NCBI GenBank assembly: GCA_900315285.1
Contig: OMYO01000016.1
Span: forward strand, 1-45,047
Source of the DNA: an uncultured Eubacteriales bacterium
GTDB taxonomy: Bacteria > Bacillota > Clostridia > Oscillospirales > Acutalibacteraceae
Length of the DNA stretch: 45,047 bases
Direction: 5' to 3'
The translations under genes and the position numbers were made by a program. Positions 18,128 through 25,331 of this stretch are shown here, one piece after another. The number at the start of each line of letters is the position of its first letter. The first letter of the stretch is position 1. The notes beneath the pieces are model-generated. The model worked only from the letters and a program-made list of their open reading frames with translations. It had not been told where the DNA came from and did no database searches.

Positions 18128-19086
18128 ATGGAAAATCGCCGCGCTCCTGGTTTCAAAACATTCCGCTGCGGATCAGAATCACCGCTATTTTTGTTGCCAT
18201 AGCATTTTTCCTTTCCGCTCTCTTTACCTGGGGACCGCAGAAGAATTCCCGAATACCGAGTTGGGATGACATATTTTTTCGAGCCGGACTGCGCGGGACC
18301 GCCAATCCTTTCTCCGACCAGCCTTTCTGCGTGACATTTTTAAATGTGGGTCAGGGCGACAGTATCCTAGTCCGCTCCGGAACAGAGTTTCTGTTGGTGG
18401 ACTCTGGCGAACCTGGAAATGAGGAAATCATCAAGCGAGAACTGAATCGGCAGGGAGGGGAGAGGCTGCAGACCGTTGTTGCCACCCATCCCCATGCAGA
18501 CCATATTGGCAGTTTTCCGGAATTATTTGCTCAAGTTGGGGTGGGACGGGTCATCCTCCCGGAGGCGAACGCCAATATCCTCGAAAATCCAGCGCTATAT
18601 GAGCGTTTCCTGACGGGGGTGCGCCGTTCCGGTGCCAGAGTGGAATTGGCCATCCCGGGAAAGACTTATTCCCTAGGATCGGCGACATTTACTATCCTTG
18701 GTCCAATACATCGTGCCGAGAACCCCAACAACGTTTCCGTGGTTCTTCGCCTCGTGTTTGGCTCTGTCTCTTTCCTTTTGACGGGCGATGCAGAAGTTGA
18801 CGAAGAACAGACCATCCTCCAATCCGGCAGATCCGTAAAAAGTACGGTATTAAAGTGCGGTCATCATGGTTCTGACACATCTACATCGCCCACGTTTCTC
18901 AACTCGGTCTCCCCAAAGTATGCCGTCATTTCCTGCGGAAAGAATAACAGCTACGGGCATCCTGCCCCGCAGACCTTGAATATCCTACGGCGTCACAGAA
19001 TCCGGATTTTCCGAACCGACCGCATGGGAAACATTTATTTTGGCACCGACGGGAAAAGGCTCAAAACGGCCGTCGAAGAAAAATAG
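18128..19086 (+). CDS. ComEC-like MBL-fold metallo-hydrolase, membrane-anchored; N-terminal frame apparently broken
   Basis: Metallo-beta-lactamase-fold hydrolase like the C-terminal domain of the competence protein ComEC. Motifs: LNVGQGDSILV, the metal site THPHADHIGS, LLTGDAE, LKCGHHGSDTSTS and GHPAPQTL. The same frame runs upstream through a membrane anchor (ITAIFVAIAFFLSALFTWG) preceded by basic residues, so the GTG at 18331 is too late. That frame has no ATG, GTG or TTG before its upstream stop. ATG 18128 has AGGAG seven bases before it but is out of frame; one more A in the AAAA run at 18132-18135 would give MEKSPRSWFQ and join the frames. A CTG start at 18070 is the alternative. The stop is TAG. 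Confidence 0.75.
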
Positions 19087-19138
19087 ATTTATGGTATAGT
19101 GTTGTTGAGTAATGATCCTTTGGAAAGGGAGGATTCCC

Positions 19139-20497
19139 ATGGCAGAGAAAGACGAGAGAATTTGCATTATTGGTGCCGGACCGGCCGGTCTCTCCGCGGC
19201 AATGTATCTTGAACAAAAGGGCTATAACAACTACACCATTCTGGAACGCAATGACCATGTCGGCGGAAAATGCCACTCTCCGGAGTATAAAGGCAAACGG
19301 TACGAGATGGGCGCCATAATGGGCGTCCCGTCCTACTATGCGGTAAAGGACGTGGAGGAGTTCTGCGGCTTTACTCATGATGGGCCGAAGCTGAAAGCCA
19401 TCTATCGGAAACTCGACGGCACTCAGGAAAACCCCATGGATGCGGGGGATGATCCTGAGGAGGAGAAAAAAATTGCAGCTATGCGCCGCCAATTCGGCAA
19501 ATTTGCCCTCCTGCTGGAGACAAAATATAAAGGATATGATGTCAATGGTCATCGCGGGGTTGCGCAGGGCAGATATGACGGCTTTGCCGCTACACCGAGA
19601 AGAGAACCGGTCTCCGGGGAGAACGAGAATCTGAAGGATCTTGCGCTTCCGTTTAAGGAATTCTGCGAGAAGAACGGTGTGCCGGAGATCAAGCGGCTCT
19701 GGATTGCCCCGTTTACCTCCTTTGGCTACGGCTACTTTGATGAAATTCCTGCTGCCTATGTCCTGAAATATCTTGATTTCCAAACCAACAGCAATTTCAT
19801 GCGGGTCAATCTCTGGACCTGGAAAGATGGGACCCAGTCCATATGGGAGCGTCTTAATGAGAAGCTTGTCCATCCCGCTCGGCTGAATTCCATCATTCGC
19901 AGAGTTGAGAGAGATAACGGCAAAGTCACCGTTACCGTAAATGACTCCGTGGAGGAGTACGACAAGATCATTGTGACGGCACCGCTTCAGTTCCTGCCGG
20001 ACTATTTTGACGCCGACGAGGACGAGAAAGAGCTCTTCTCCAAAATCGACTACGAACGCTACTTTATACTCGGCTTTGTTCCAAAAGAAGGGGAGTGCCC
20101 GGATGAGTCCTGCTTTATCATGCGCAACATGGAGCCGGATCGGGTCGGTCACTTAATGCTCTATTACAGGAGATGGATGGAGGATCCTGATCAGGCCATT
20201 GTGACCTACACACTTCGCAGCCACAGAGACCAGGAGGATGTTCCCTATACGGAGTGCAAAGAACAGGTTGTTGAGGAACTCACGACCATGAAGGCTCCCG
20301 TTAAGGAGATCATCAATGAGAAGGACTGGTACTACTTCCCCCATGTGGGAACGGAGGACTATCAGGCCGGATGGTATGATAAAGTAGAGGCCATGCAGGG
20401 GAGACGGAATACCTACTATGCAGGAGAGGTTATGTCTTTCGGCGACATGGATGAGACGGCGGAGTATTCTCGGGAATTGATAGAGCGTTTCTTTTAA
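19139..20497 (+). CDS. FAD-dependent amine-oxidase-like oxidoreductase
   Basis: A 452-residue flavoprotein with the FAD-binding loop CIIGAGPAGLSAAMYLEQKG at the N-terminus and the second motif ERNDHVGGKCHS, as in monoamine oxidases, protoporphyrinogen oxidases and carotenoid desaturases. A C-terminal YYAGEVMSFGDMD contacts the flavin in this fold. I use ATG 19139, which has GGGAGG nine bases upstream, rather than the in-frame ATG at 19112 that precedes that site. No membrane segment. It stands 52 bp after the MBL gene. Substrate unknown; with the permease and cyclodeaminase genes nearby an amine is plausible, but this is inference. Confidence 0.85.
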   Translation: MAEKDERICIIGAGPAGLSAAMYLEQKGYNNYTILERNDHVGGKCHSPEYKGKRYEMGAIMGVPSYYAVKDVEEFCGFTHDGPKLKAIYRKLDGTQENPMDAGDDPEEEKKIAAMRRQFGKFALLLETKYKGYDVNGHRGVAQGRYDGFAATPRREPVSGENENLKDLALPFKEFCEKNGVPEIKRLWIAPFTSFGYGYFDEIPAAYVLKYLDFQTNSNFMRVNLWTWKDGTQSIWERLNEKLVHPARLNSIIRRVERDNGKVTVTVNDSVEEYDKIIVTAPLQFLPDYFDADEDEKELFSKIDYERYFILGFVPKEGECPDESCFIMRNMEPDRVGHLMLYYRRWMEDPDQAIVTYTLRSHRDQEDVPYTECKEQVVEELTTMKAPVKEIINEKDWYYFPHVGTEDYQAGWYDKVEAMQGRRNTYYAGEVMSFGDMDETAEYSRELIERFF

Positions 20498-21255
20498 ATA
20501 AGTAAATATGGAATGATTTCGGACACTTGTATTGCAACGTGGCATTTTTAAACAATAGTTGATATATGTCTATGTTGAAGAACTCCATAATGTAATATAG
20601 TGAACGCAATGCAAGATAGCTTATTGACAGACGGCTCTCACGCCAAGCCATAGCTTGACATTCGACAGGGGAGTCCTCTTTTCAATAGGGACAGTATTCC
20701 TTCCGGGACACAGTAGTGCCTCCTACCGTCCTACCGCACCAAGGACGGCGCTGGTCTGTTCCCCAATGCTTTTGATTTTAGTCACCATCTAGCATTGGCC
20801 TCTCCAGTCGAAGCGTTTCCCAGGTGTCTTCATAAACAGGATCCGTCACACTATCCTTGGCGCTGATCACGGAGGCGTGGAATAGGAGTGCCGTGTCCCG
20901 GCGGAACTACTGTTGCAGAGCATTGGACGAAAATTTTATCAATCCAAATATTTTGTAAATTAAAGATTAATTAAAGGCTTTCGGTCTACATTGTTGTTAC
21001 AGACAGCGGTGTGGGCCGTATTTTATCGTTCTGCACTGGGGTGAAAGTTGGATTATTTGTGAAAATTGTCTATGCCTTTTGCTTTTTGATGTTAGTTTAT
21101 GTAACATCTGACGAAATGAGCTTTTTGCTAAAAACACTTTAGGTTTATATATTTTTCAATCTCAAAAAATTTTTTATCCACAAAATATTTGTCAATCACA
21201 TATTTTTATAAACATTAAGGGTAAGCAATCCGAAATGAAATGAGAGGTAAACGAA
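20498..21255. other. 758-bp stretch without a credible gene
   Basis: No intact ORF with a ribosome site or family motifs. The left half (to about 20930) is GC-richer and holds a 223-bp inverted-repeat element (20691-20913). The right half is A/T-rich and leads to the AMP-binding gene; it holds TGTTACA at 20995 and TGTAACA at 21100. On the minus strand part of the left half reads briefly as protein, but with stops, so a decayed mobile element is possible. Confidence 0.6.
20691..20913. repeat. Inverted-repeat element: MITE-like or a structured RNA
   Basis: The ends pair: ACAGTA, TTCC and CCGGGACAC (20691-20711) with GTGTCCCGG, GGAA and TACTGT (20893-20913), about 19 bp with small bulges, then CTCCTA (20720-20725) with TAGGAG (20883-20888). 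Inside are two perfect hairpins: CCGTCCT/AGGACGG (20726-20732 with 20742-20748) and CCAATGCT/AGCATTGG (20763-20770 with 20791-20798). I see no target-site duplication. Terminal repeats favour a MITE or IS remnant; nested stems would also fit a non-coding RNA. Confidence 0.5.
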
Positions 21256-23277
21256 ATGGCAACAGAGAAAAAGTTTGAACTCATCAATGAAGCGGCAAAG
21301 AGACTGAATGTCTACCACGTGGAAAATATGGAAAGCGTATTTTCCGACCGAAAAGGCATGCCGTCCCGCCGAATCTTTGAGACAAAGAAGGGCAAGCGGG
21401 CTTTGAAAGGTCTTAAGATGATCGAGGAGGAGATGAACTGCTCCTGGTACCATATCCTGAAGACCCGCTGGTCAAAAATTATGGACCATGAGGCCATCTT
21501 CTACCGCGGGAACGTCATCACCGCCAAAGAGATGTTTGAGCGTGCAGACCGCGTATCCCGTGCTCTTCTCGCTTCTGGTGTGGAGAAAGGGGACGAGCTG
21601 GCATGCTGCATGTCCAATGTCCCGGAGGTCATCTACCTTATGCTCGGCGCTAACCAGATTGGTGCAAAGCTGAACTTCTTTGGCGCACACTATGATCCGA
21701 AGTTTGTTGACATCATTCTGGACCAGTGCAGCGAAAAGCTGTTCATCGCTACGGATGACGAGGCAGAAAAAATTCTCGAGAAAATTGAGGCGCATCATTT
21801 TGAGAATAAAGTCATCGTATCTCTGGCAGACTCCCTCCCGGAGCACCCGGAGGAGTGCGAGGGCTATGAGGCACATCTTGACCGTTTTTACCACTATGAG
21901 AACAAAGCGGCAGCCTTCGCAGAGAAGTATGATGACATCTGCACTTTTGCCGACTTCCTCAAGAAGGGCGAGAACTACACCGGTGCCATCATCGACGACA
22001 ACACGCTTGATACCGAGTTCCTCGTAACCTATACCAGCGGCTCTACAAAAATCGGTTTCCCGAAACAGGAAATTCATAGGAACCGCAGTCTCATCACCGT
22101 CGGTGTCTTCCATGATCCGGAACTCTGCGGTAACCCCGCTTGCCATGGACTCCGTGGAATGGCTCATCTCCATACGGACACGGACACCAATCTTATTACT
22201 ACGATTTCTGACGGTTTCTTCCAGGAGTGGTCCGTTGCCATGGAGCCGGAATACGGCAGAGAGATTTTCCTGGATTATCTTTTTATCAATAAACCGAATT
22301 TTGTCCTTGCAACCACCGGCTTCTGGCTCGGCGCAGCAAGAGAGTATCTTATTGACGGCCGTTATCATGACATCAATGGAAAAGGCCGTACCCTTCCGTG
22401 GCTTCTTGCCGATATGGCAGTCGGTGAAGCTTGCCAGCCCGGTGAGGAGAAGTTCATCAACCAGTTCTTTAAAGAGGCAAAAGCAGGAAGCGGTGTCAAT
22501 CTTGCAGGACCGTTCCATCTTCCCTATGTCACCATTGGTGTTGGCGGCGGTGACACAGAGCATGGCGGTATCTACTACACACTGTTCCGCCGCATGCAGG
22601 AATCTTTGAATGGCCTGAAGCTCCGCGGCAAGCCCTATGGTCTTGACCCGGTACCCTATGCCCAGGCAACGGTTCTCAAGCAGGGTGAGGACGGTACCTA
22701 TCATGAGTGCGGTTATAATGAGTATGGCATTATCGTTGCCAACTCTGCCACCAACATGGCGGGATATAAAAACTTCGAAAAGATTCGCGGCAAAGTCATG
22801 ACGGATGATCACGGTGTTGACTGGCTCAGCTGTGACGTCTTCGGCTATATTGACAAGTTTGGCAGCGTCCATATGAAAGACCGTAAAGACAGTCTTGTGG
22901 TAATGGAAAATGGCAATGGCTTCCTTCCGTTCCGCATTGCCGACGAAATCCAGAAGGATCCGGCCAATGTCATGACCAGTGTTATCACCACTGCAGAGGT
23001 GGATGGAAGAACTTCGTTTATTGTCAATCTGGAATTCTCTCCGCTTAAAAAGGTTGATGATGAGATGAAGATCTATGCTTCCATTGATAACCGTCTGAAG
23101 AAGGCTTTCCCGGACATCTATGACCGTATTCTCTATCGTCAGTTTGATGCGGAAAAGCCGTTCCCTTGCGCCGCCAGCGGCAAGCGGAACATGGTCGCAG
23201 TTCAGAATATGGATCTTTCTGATGTGTTCGCCCTCAACGGGGAAATGGAAATGATTCCTCTGTCTGCAGAGAACTAA
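21256..23277 (+). CDS. Divergent AMP-binding (acyl-CoA synthetase-like) enzyme
   Basis: A 673-residue member of the adenylate-forming superfamily, which activates a carboxylate with ATP. Visible core motifs: phosphate loop VTYTSGSTKIGFPK near residue 260 (Lys where a Gly is usual), GVGGGDTEHGG at the A5 position, CDVFGYIDKFGSVHMKDRKD for A7/A8 (the usual TGD becomes SCD), and C-terminal ASGKRN, which keeps the catalytic Lys. GAGAGG precedes ATG 21256 and a terminator follows, so it is transcribed alone. It has an N-terminal extension of about 75 residues before the first recognisable core. Substrate unknown. Confidence 0.85.
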   Translation: MATEKKFELINEAAKRLNVYHVENMESVFSDRKGMPSRRIFETKKGKRALKGLKMIEEEMNCSWYHILKTRWSKIMDHEAIFYRGNVITAKEMFERADRVSRALLASGVEKGDELACCMSNVPEVIYLMLGANQIGAKLNFFGAHYDPKFVDIILDQCSEKLFIATDDEAEKILEKIEAHHFENKVIVSLADSLPEHPEECEGYEAHLDRFYHYENKAAAFAEKYDDICTFADFLKKGENYTGAIIDDNTLDTEFLVTYTSGSTKIGFPKQEIHRNRSLITVGVFHDPELCGNPACHGLRGMAHLHTDTDTNLITTISDGFFQEWSVAMEPEYGREIFLDYLFINKPNFVLATTGFWLGAAREYLIDGRYHDINGKGRTLPWLLADMAVGEACQPGEEKFINQFFKEAKAGSGVNLAGPFHLPYVTIGVGGGDTEHGGIYYTLFRRMQESLNGLKLRGKPYGLDPVPYAQATVLKQGEDGTYHECGYNEYGIIVANSATNMAGYKNFEKIRGKVMTDDHGVDWLSCDVFGYIDKFGSVHMKDRKDSLVVMENGNGFLPFRIADEIQKDPANVMTSVITTAEVDGRTSFIVNLEFSPLKKVDDEMKIYASIDNRLKKAFPDIYDRILYRQFDAEKPFPCAASGKRNMVAVQNMDLSDVFALNGEMEMIPLSAEN

Positions 23278-23289
23278 GTAATATTAGGT

Positions 23290-23322
23290 ACGCGGTGCAA
23301 CTTCAAGCTGCACCGCGTTTTT
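23290..23322 (+). terminator. Terminator of the AMP-binding gene
   Basis: A perfect 10-bp stem (23290-23299 with 23309-23318), 9-base loop, and five T. Confidence 0.85.
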
Positions 23323-23339
23323 GAATGGTAAAGTTTCTC

Positions 23340-23368
23340 TTGTATTCCCATAAAGCCGATGATATAAT
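23340..23368 (+). promoter_or_regulatory. Promoter of rpsB-tsf
   Basis: TTGTAT (23340-23345), 17-base spacer, TATAAT (23363-23368). Confidence 0.7.
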
Positions 23369-23384
23369 ACTAAAGCAAATCGCA

Positions 23385-23461
23385 CGTGAAGAAATTGCCC
23401 TATGGTGCATCGCCCAAGAAAAATGGCGGTGTTTCGGCAAAAATTCTGATCTTCACGGAGG
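23385..23461 (+). promoter_or_regulatory. Structured rpsB leader, possible S2 autoregulatory site
   Basis: CGTGAAG (23385-23391) pairs perfectly with CTTCACG (23451-23457), enclosing AATTGCC/GGC-AATT pairing (23393-23399 with 23436-23445, AAA bulge) and a hairpin GCATCGCC/GGCGGTGT (23407-23414 with 23425-23432). The closing stem borders a GGAGG upstream of the true ribosome site. Ribosomal protein operons are often autoregulated through such leaders; for S2 here this is inference. Confidence 0.45.
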
Positions 23462-23484
23462 TATTAACCTAGGAGGAAAATACT

Positions 23485-24225
23485 ATGTCAGTCGTTTCTA
23501 TGAAACAGTTGCTGGAAGCCGGTGTCCATTTCGGACATCAGACCAGAAGATGGAACCCGAAAATGGCTCCTTACATCTTCACCGAGAGAAATGGTATCTA
23601 TATCATTGACCTCCAGAAGACCGTTAAGAAGCTGGACGAGGCCTACAATTACGTACGTGACATCGCTGCTGACGGCGGCACTGTCCTGTTCGTAGGTACT
23701 AAGAAGCAGGCCCAGGACTCCATCCGCGAAGAGGCCACCCGTGCCGGTATGCCTTATGTCAACGCCCGTTGGCTCGGCGGCATGCTCACCAACTTCAAGA
23801 CCATCCAGAACCGCATCAAGCGTCTTGGCCAGCTCAAGGCCATGAAAGAGGATGGTACTTTCGACCTTCTCCCGAAGAAAGAGGTCGCTAAGCTCGAGAA
23901 CGAAATTGAGAAGCTCGAGAAGTTCATGGGCGGCATCACAGAAATGAAGAAGATTCCGGACGCCATGTTTATTGTTGACCCCCGCAAGGAGAGAATTGCC
24001 GTTGCAGAGGCCCACAAGCTTGGTATTCCGATCATTGCTATTGTTGATACGAACTGTGACCCCGACGAAATCGACTACGTTATCCCTGGCAACGACGACG
24101 CCATCCGCGCCGTAAGACTTATCTCCGGTGCCATGGCTGACGCCGTTATCGAGGGCCATCAGGGCCAGCAGGACGCTGAGACCGAAGAGGCTGAGTCCGC
24201 TCCCGCAGAAGAGGCAGCAGAATAA
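23485..24225 (+). CDS. rpsB: 30S ribosomal protein S2
   Basis: Small-subunit ribosomal protein. The 246-residue sequence begins [20 protein letters not shown] and contains the S2 signatures [21 protein letters not shown] and [19 protein letters not shown]. The C-terminus ends in an acidic, Ala-rich tail common in Gram-positive S2. AGGAGG precedes the ATG. It is followed 21 bp later by tsf, the usual order, and shares its promoter and terminator. Confidence 0.99.
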   Translation: MSVVSMKQLLEAGVHFGHQTRRWNPKMAPYIFTERNGIYIIDLQKTVKKLDEAYNYVRDIAADGGTVLFVGTKKQAQDSIREEATRAGMPYVNARWLGGMLTNFKTIQNRIKRLGQLKAMKEDGTFDLLPKKEVAKLENEIEKLEKFMGGITEMKKIPDAMFIVDPRKERIAVAEAHKLGIPIIAIVDTNCDPDEIDYVIPGNDDAIRAVRLISGAMADAVIEGHQGQQDAETEEAESAPAEEAAE

Positions 24226-24246
24226 CTTACAGGAGGACTGTTCACA

Positions 24247-25176
24247 ATGAATTTTACAGCACAGGACGTAAAAGCTCTCCGTGAAAAGACCGGTGTCGGC
24301 ATGATGAAGTGCAAGAATGCACTGGTTAAGGCTGACGGAGACATGGATAAGGCCATCGACATCCTCAGAGAAGAGGGTATTGCCGTCTCCGAGAAAAAGG
24401 CCGGCCGTACCGCCGCTGACGGTGTTGTTCTCGCCTATACTGACGAGGCCAAGAAGGTCAATGTTCTTGTAGAGGTAAACTCTGAGACCGACTTCGTAGC
24501 CAAGAACGAGAAGTTCCAGGCATTCGTACAGAGCGTTGCCAAGACCATCGCCGAGCAGAATCCGGCAGACGTTGACGCCCTTATGGGTATCAATCTTGAC
24601 GGCTCTGACCGTACTGTTCAGGAGAACCTTCAGGAGCTCGTTCTCGCCATCGGTGAGAACATGAAGATTCGCCGCTTCGTCAGAAGTGAGGGTGTTGCCG
24701 CTTCCTATATCCATATGGGCGGCGCTGTCGGCGTTATCGTAAACTTCGAGACCTCCGACGACATTGCAGCCACCGACGAGTTCAAGGCCATGGGCAAAGA
24801 TGTTGCCATGCAGGTCGCTGCCATGAATCCGCTCTACCTCAACCCCGAGTCTGTTCCGGCTGAGGTTCTGGACCATGAGCGCGGAATTATCAAGATCCAG
24901 CTCCAGGAAGACCCGAAAATGGCCAACAAGCCTGAGAAGGTCCTCTCCGGCATCATCACCGGCAAACTCAACAAGTATTACAAGGAGAACTGCCTCCTTG
25001 ACCAGGAGTTTGTAAAGGCTGAGAAGCATGAGAACGTTCAGCAGTATGTAAACAGCGTTGCCAAGAAGCTTGGCGGCGACATCAAGGTTACCGGCTTTAC
25101 CCGTTACGCAAAGGGCGAGGGTATTGAGAAGAAGGAAGAGAACCTTGCTGCTGAAATTGCCAGCATGGTAAAATAA
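24247..25176 (+). CDS. tsf: Translation elongation factor Ts
   Basis: Nucleotide exchange factor for EF-Tu. 309 residues, normal length. The N-terminal UBA-like domain has the family signature VKALREKTGVGMMKCKNAL, and the core contains ETDFVAKNEKFQAF with the TDFVAKN signature that contacts EF-Tu. AGGAGG lies 9 bases before the ATG. Second gene of the rpsB-tsf operon; a strong terminator follows. Confidence 0.99.
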   Translation: MNFTAQDVKALREKTGVGMMKCKNALVKADGDMDKAIDILREEGIAVSEKKAGRTAADGVVLAYTDEAKKVNVLVEVNSETDFVAKNEKFQAFVQSVAKTIAEQNPADVDALMGINLDGSDRTVQENLQELVLAIGENMKIRRFVRSEGVAASYIHMGGAVGVIVNFETSDDIAATDEFKAMGKDVAMQVAAMNPLYLNPESVPAEVLDHERGIIKIQLQEDPKMANKPEKVLSGIITGKLNKYYKENCLLDQEFVKAEKHENVQQYVNSVAKKLGGDIKVTGFTRYAKGEGIEKKEENLAAEIASMVK

Positions 25177-25197
25177 GTTCCTGAAATATACTTTTCA

Positions 25198-25228
25198 AAG
25201 GGTTCCCGTGTTACGGGGACCCTTTTTT
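25198..25228 (+). terminator. Terminator of rpsB-tsf
   Basis: A 12-bp stem with one G-U pair (25198-25209 with 25213-25224), 3-base loop, and six T. Confidence 0.9.
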
Positions 25229-25246
25229 ATGAATTTGGGCTGCATT

Positions 25247-25275
25247 TTGAGTAATCGTATAGAATGTGGTAAAAT
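25247..25275 (+). promoter_or_regulatory. Promoter of the class A PBP gene
   Basis: TTGAGT (25247-25252), 17-base spacer, TAAAAT (25270-25275), just after the tsf terminator. Confidence 0.6.
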
Positions 25276-25331
25276 AAGGAGAGTTTTATGACCGTGTCCT
25301 GGTTGGGCACAACGCATAGGAGGGCAACTCC

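Noticed and set aside
20640..20935. Group II intron remnant or coding remnant on the minus strand
   Set aside because: A GAGAGCCG stretch and a short readable peptide drew attention, but I find no domain V, no intron ends and no reverse transcriptase motif.
23488..25029. 513-codon minus-strand frame opposite rpsB and tsf
   Set aside because: It spans two ribosomal genes and their gap in antisense; a coding shadow.
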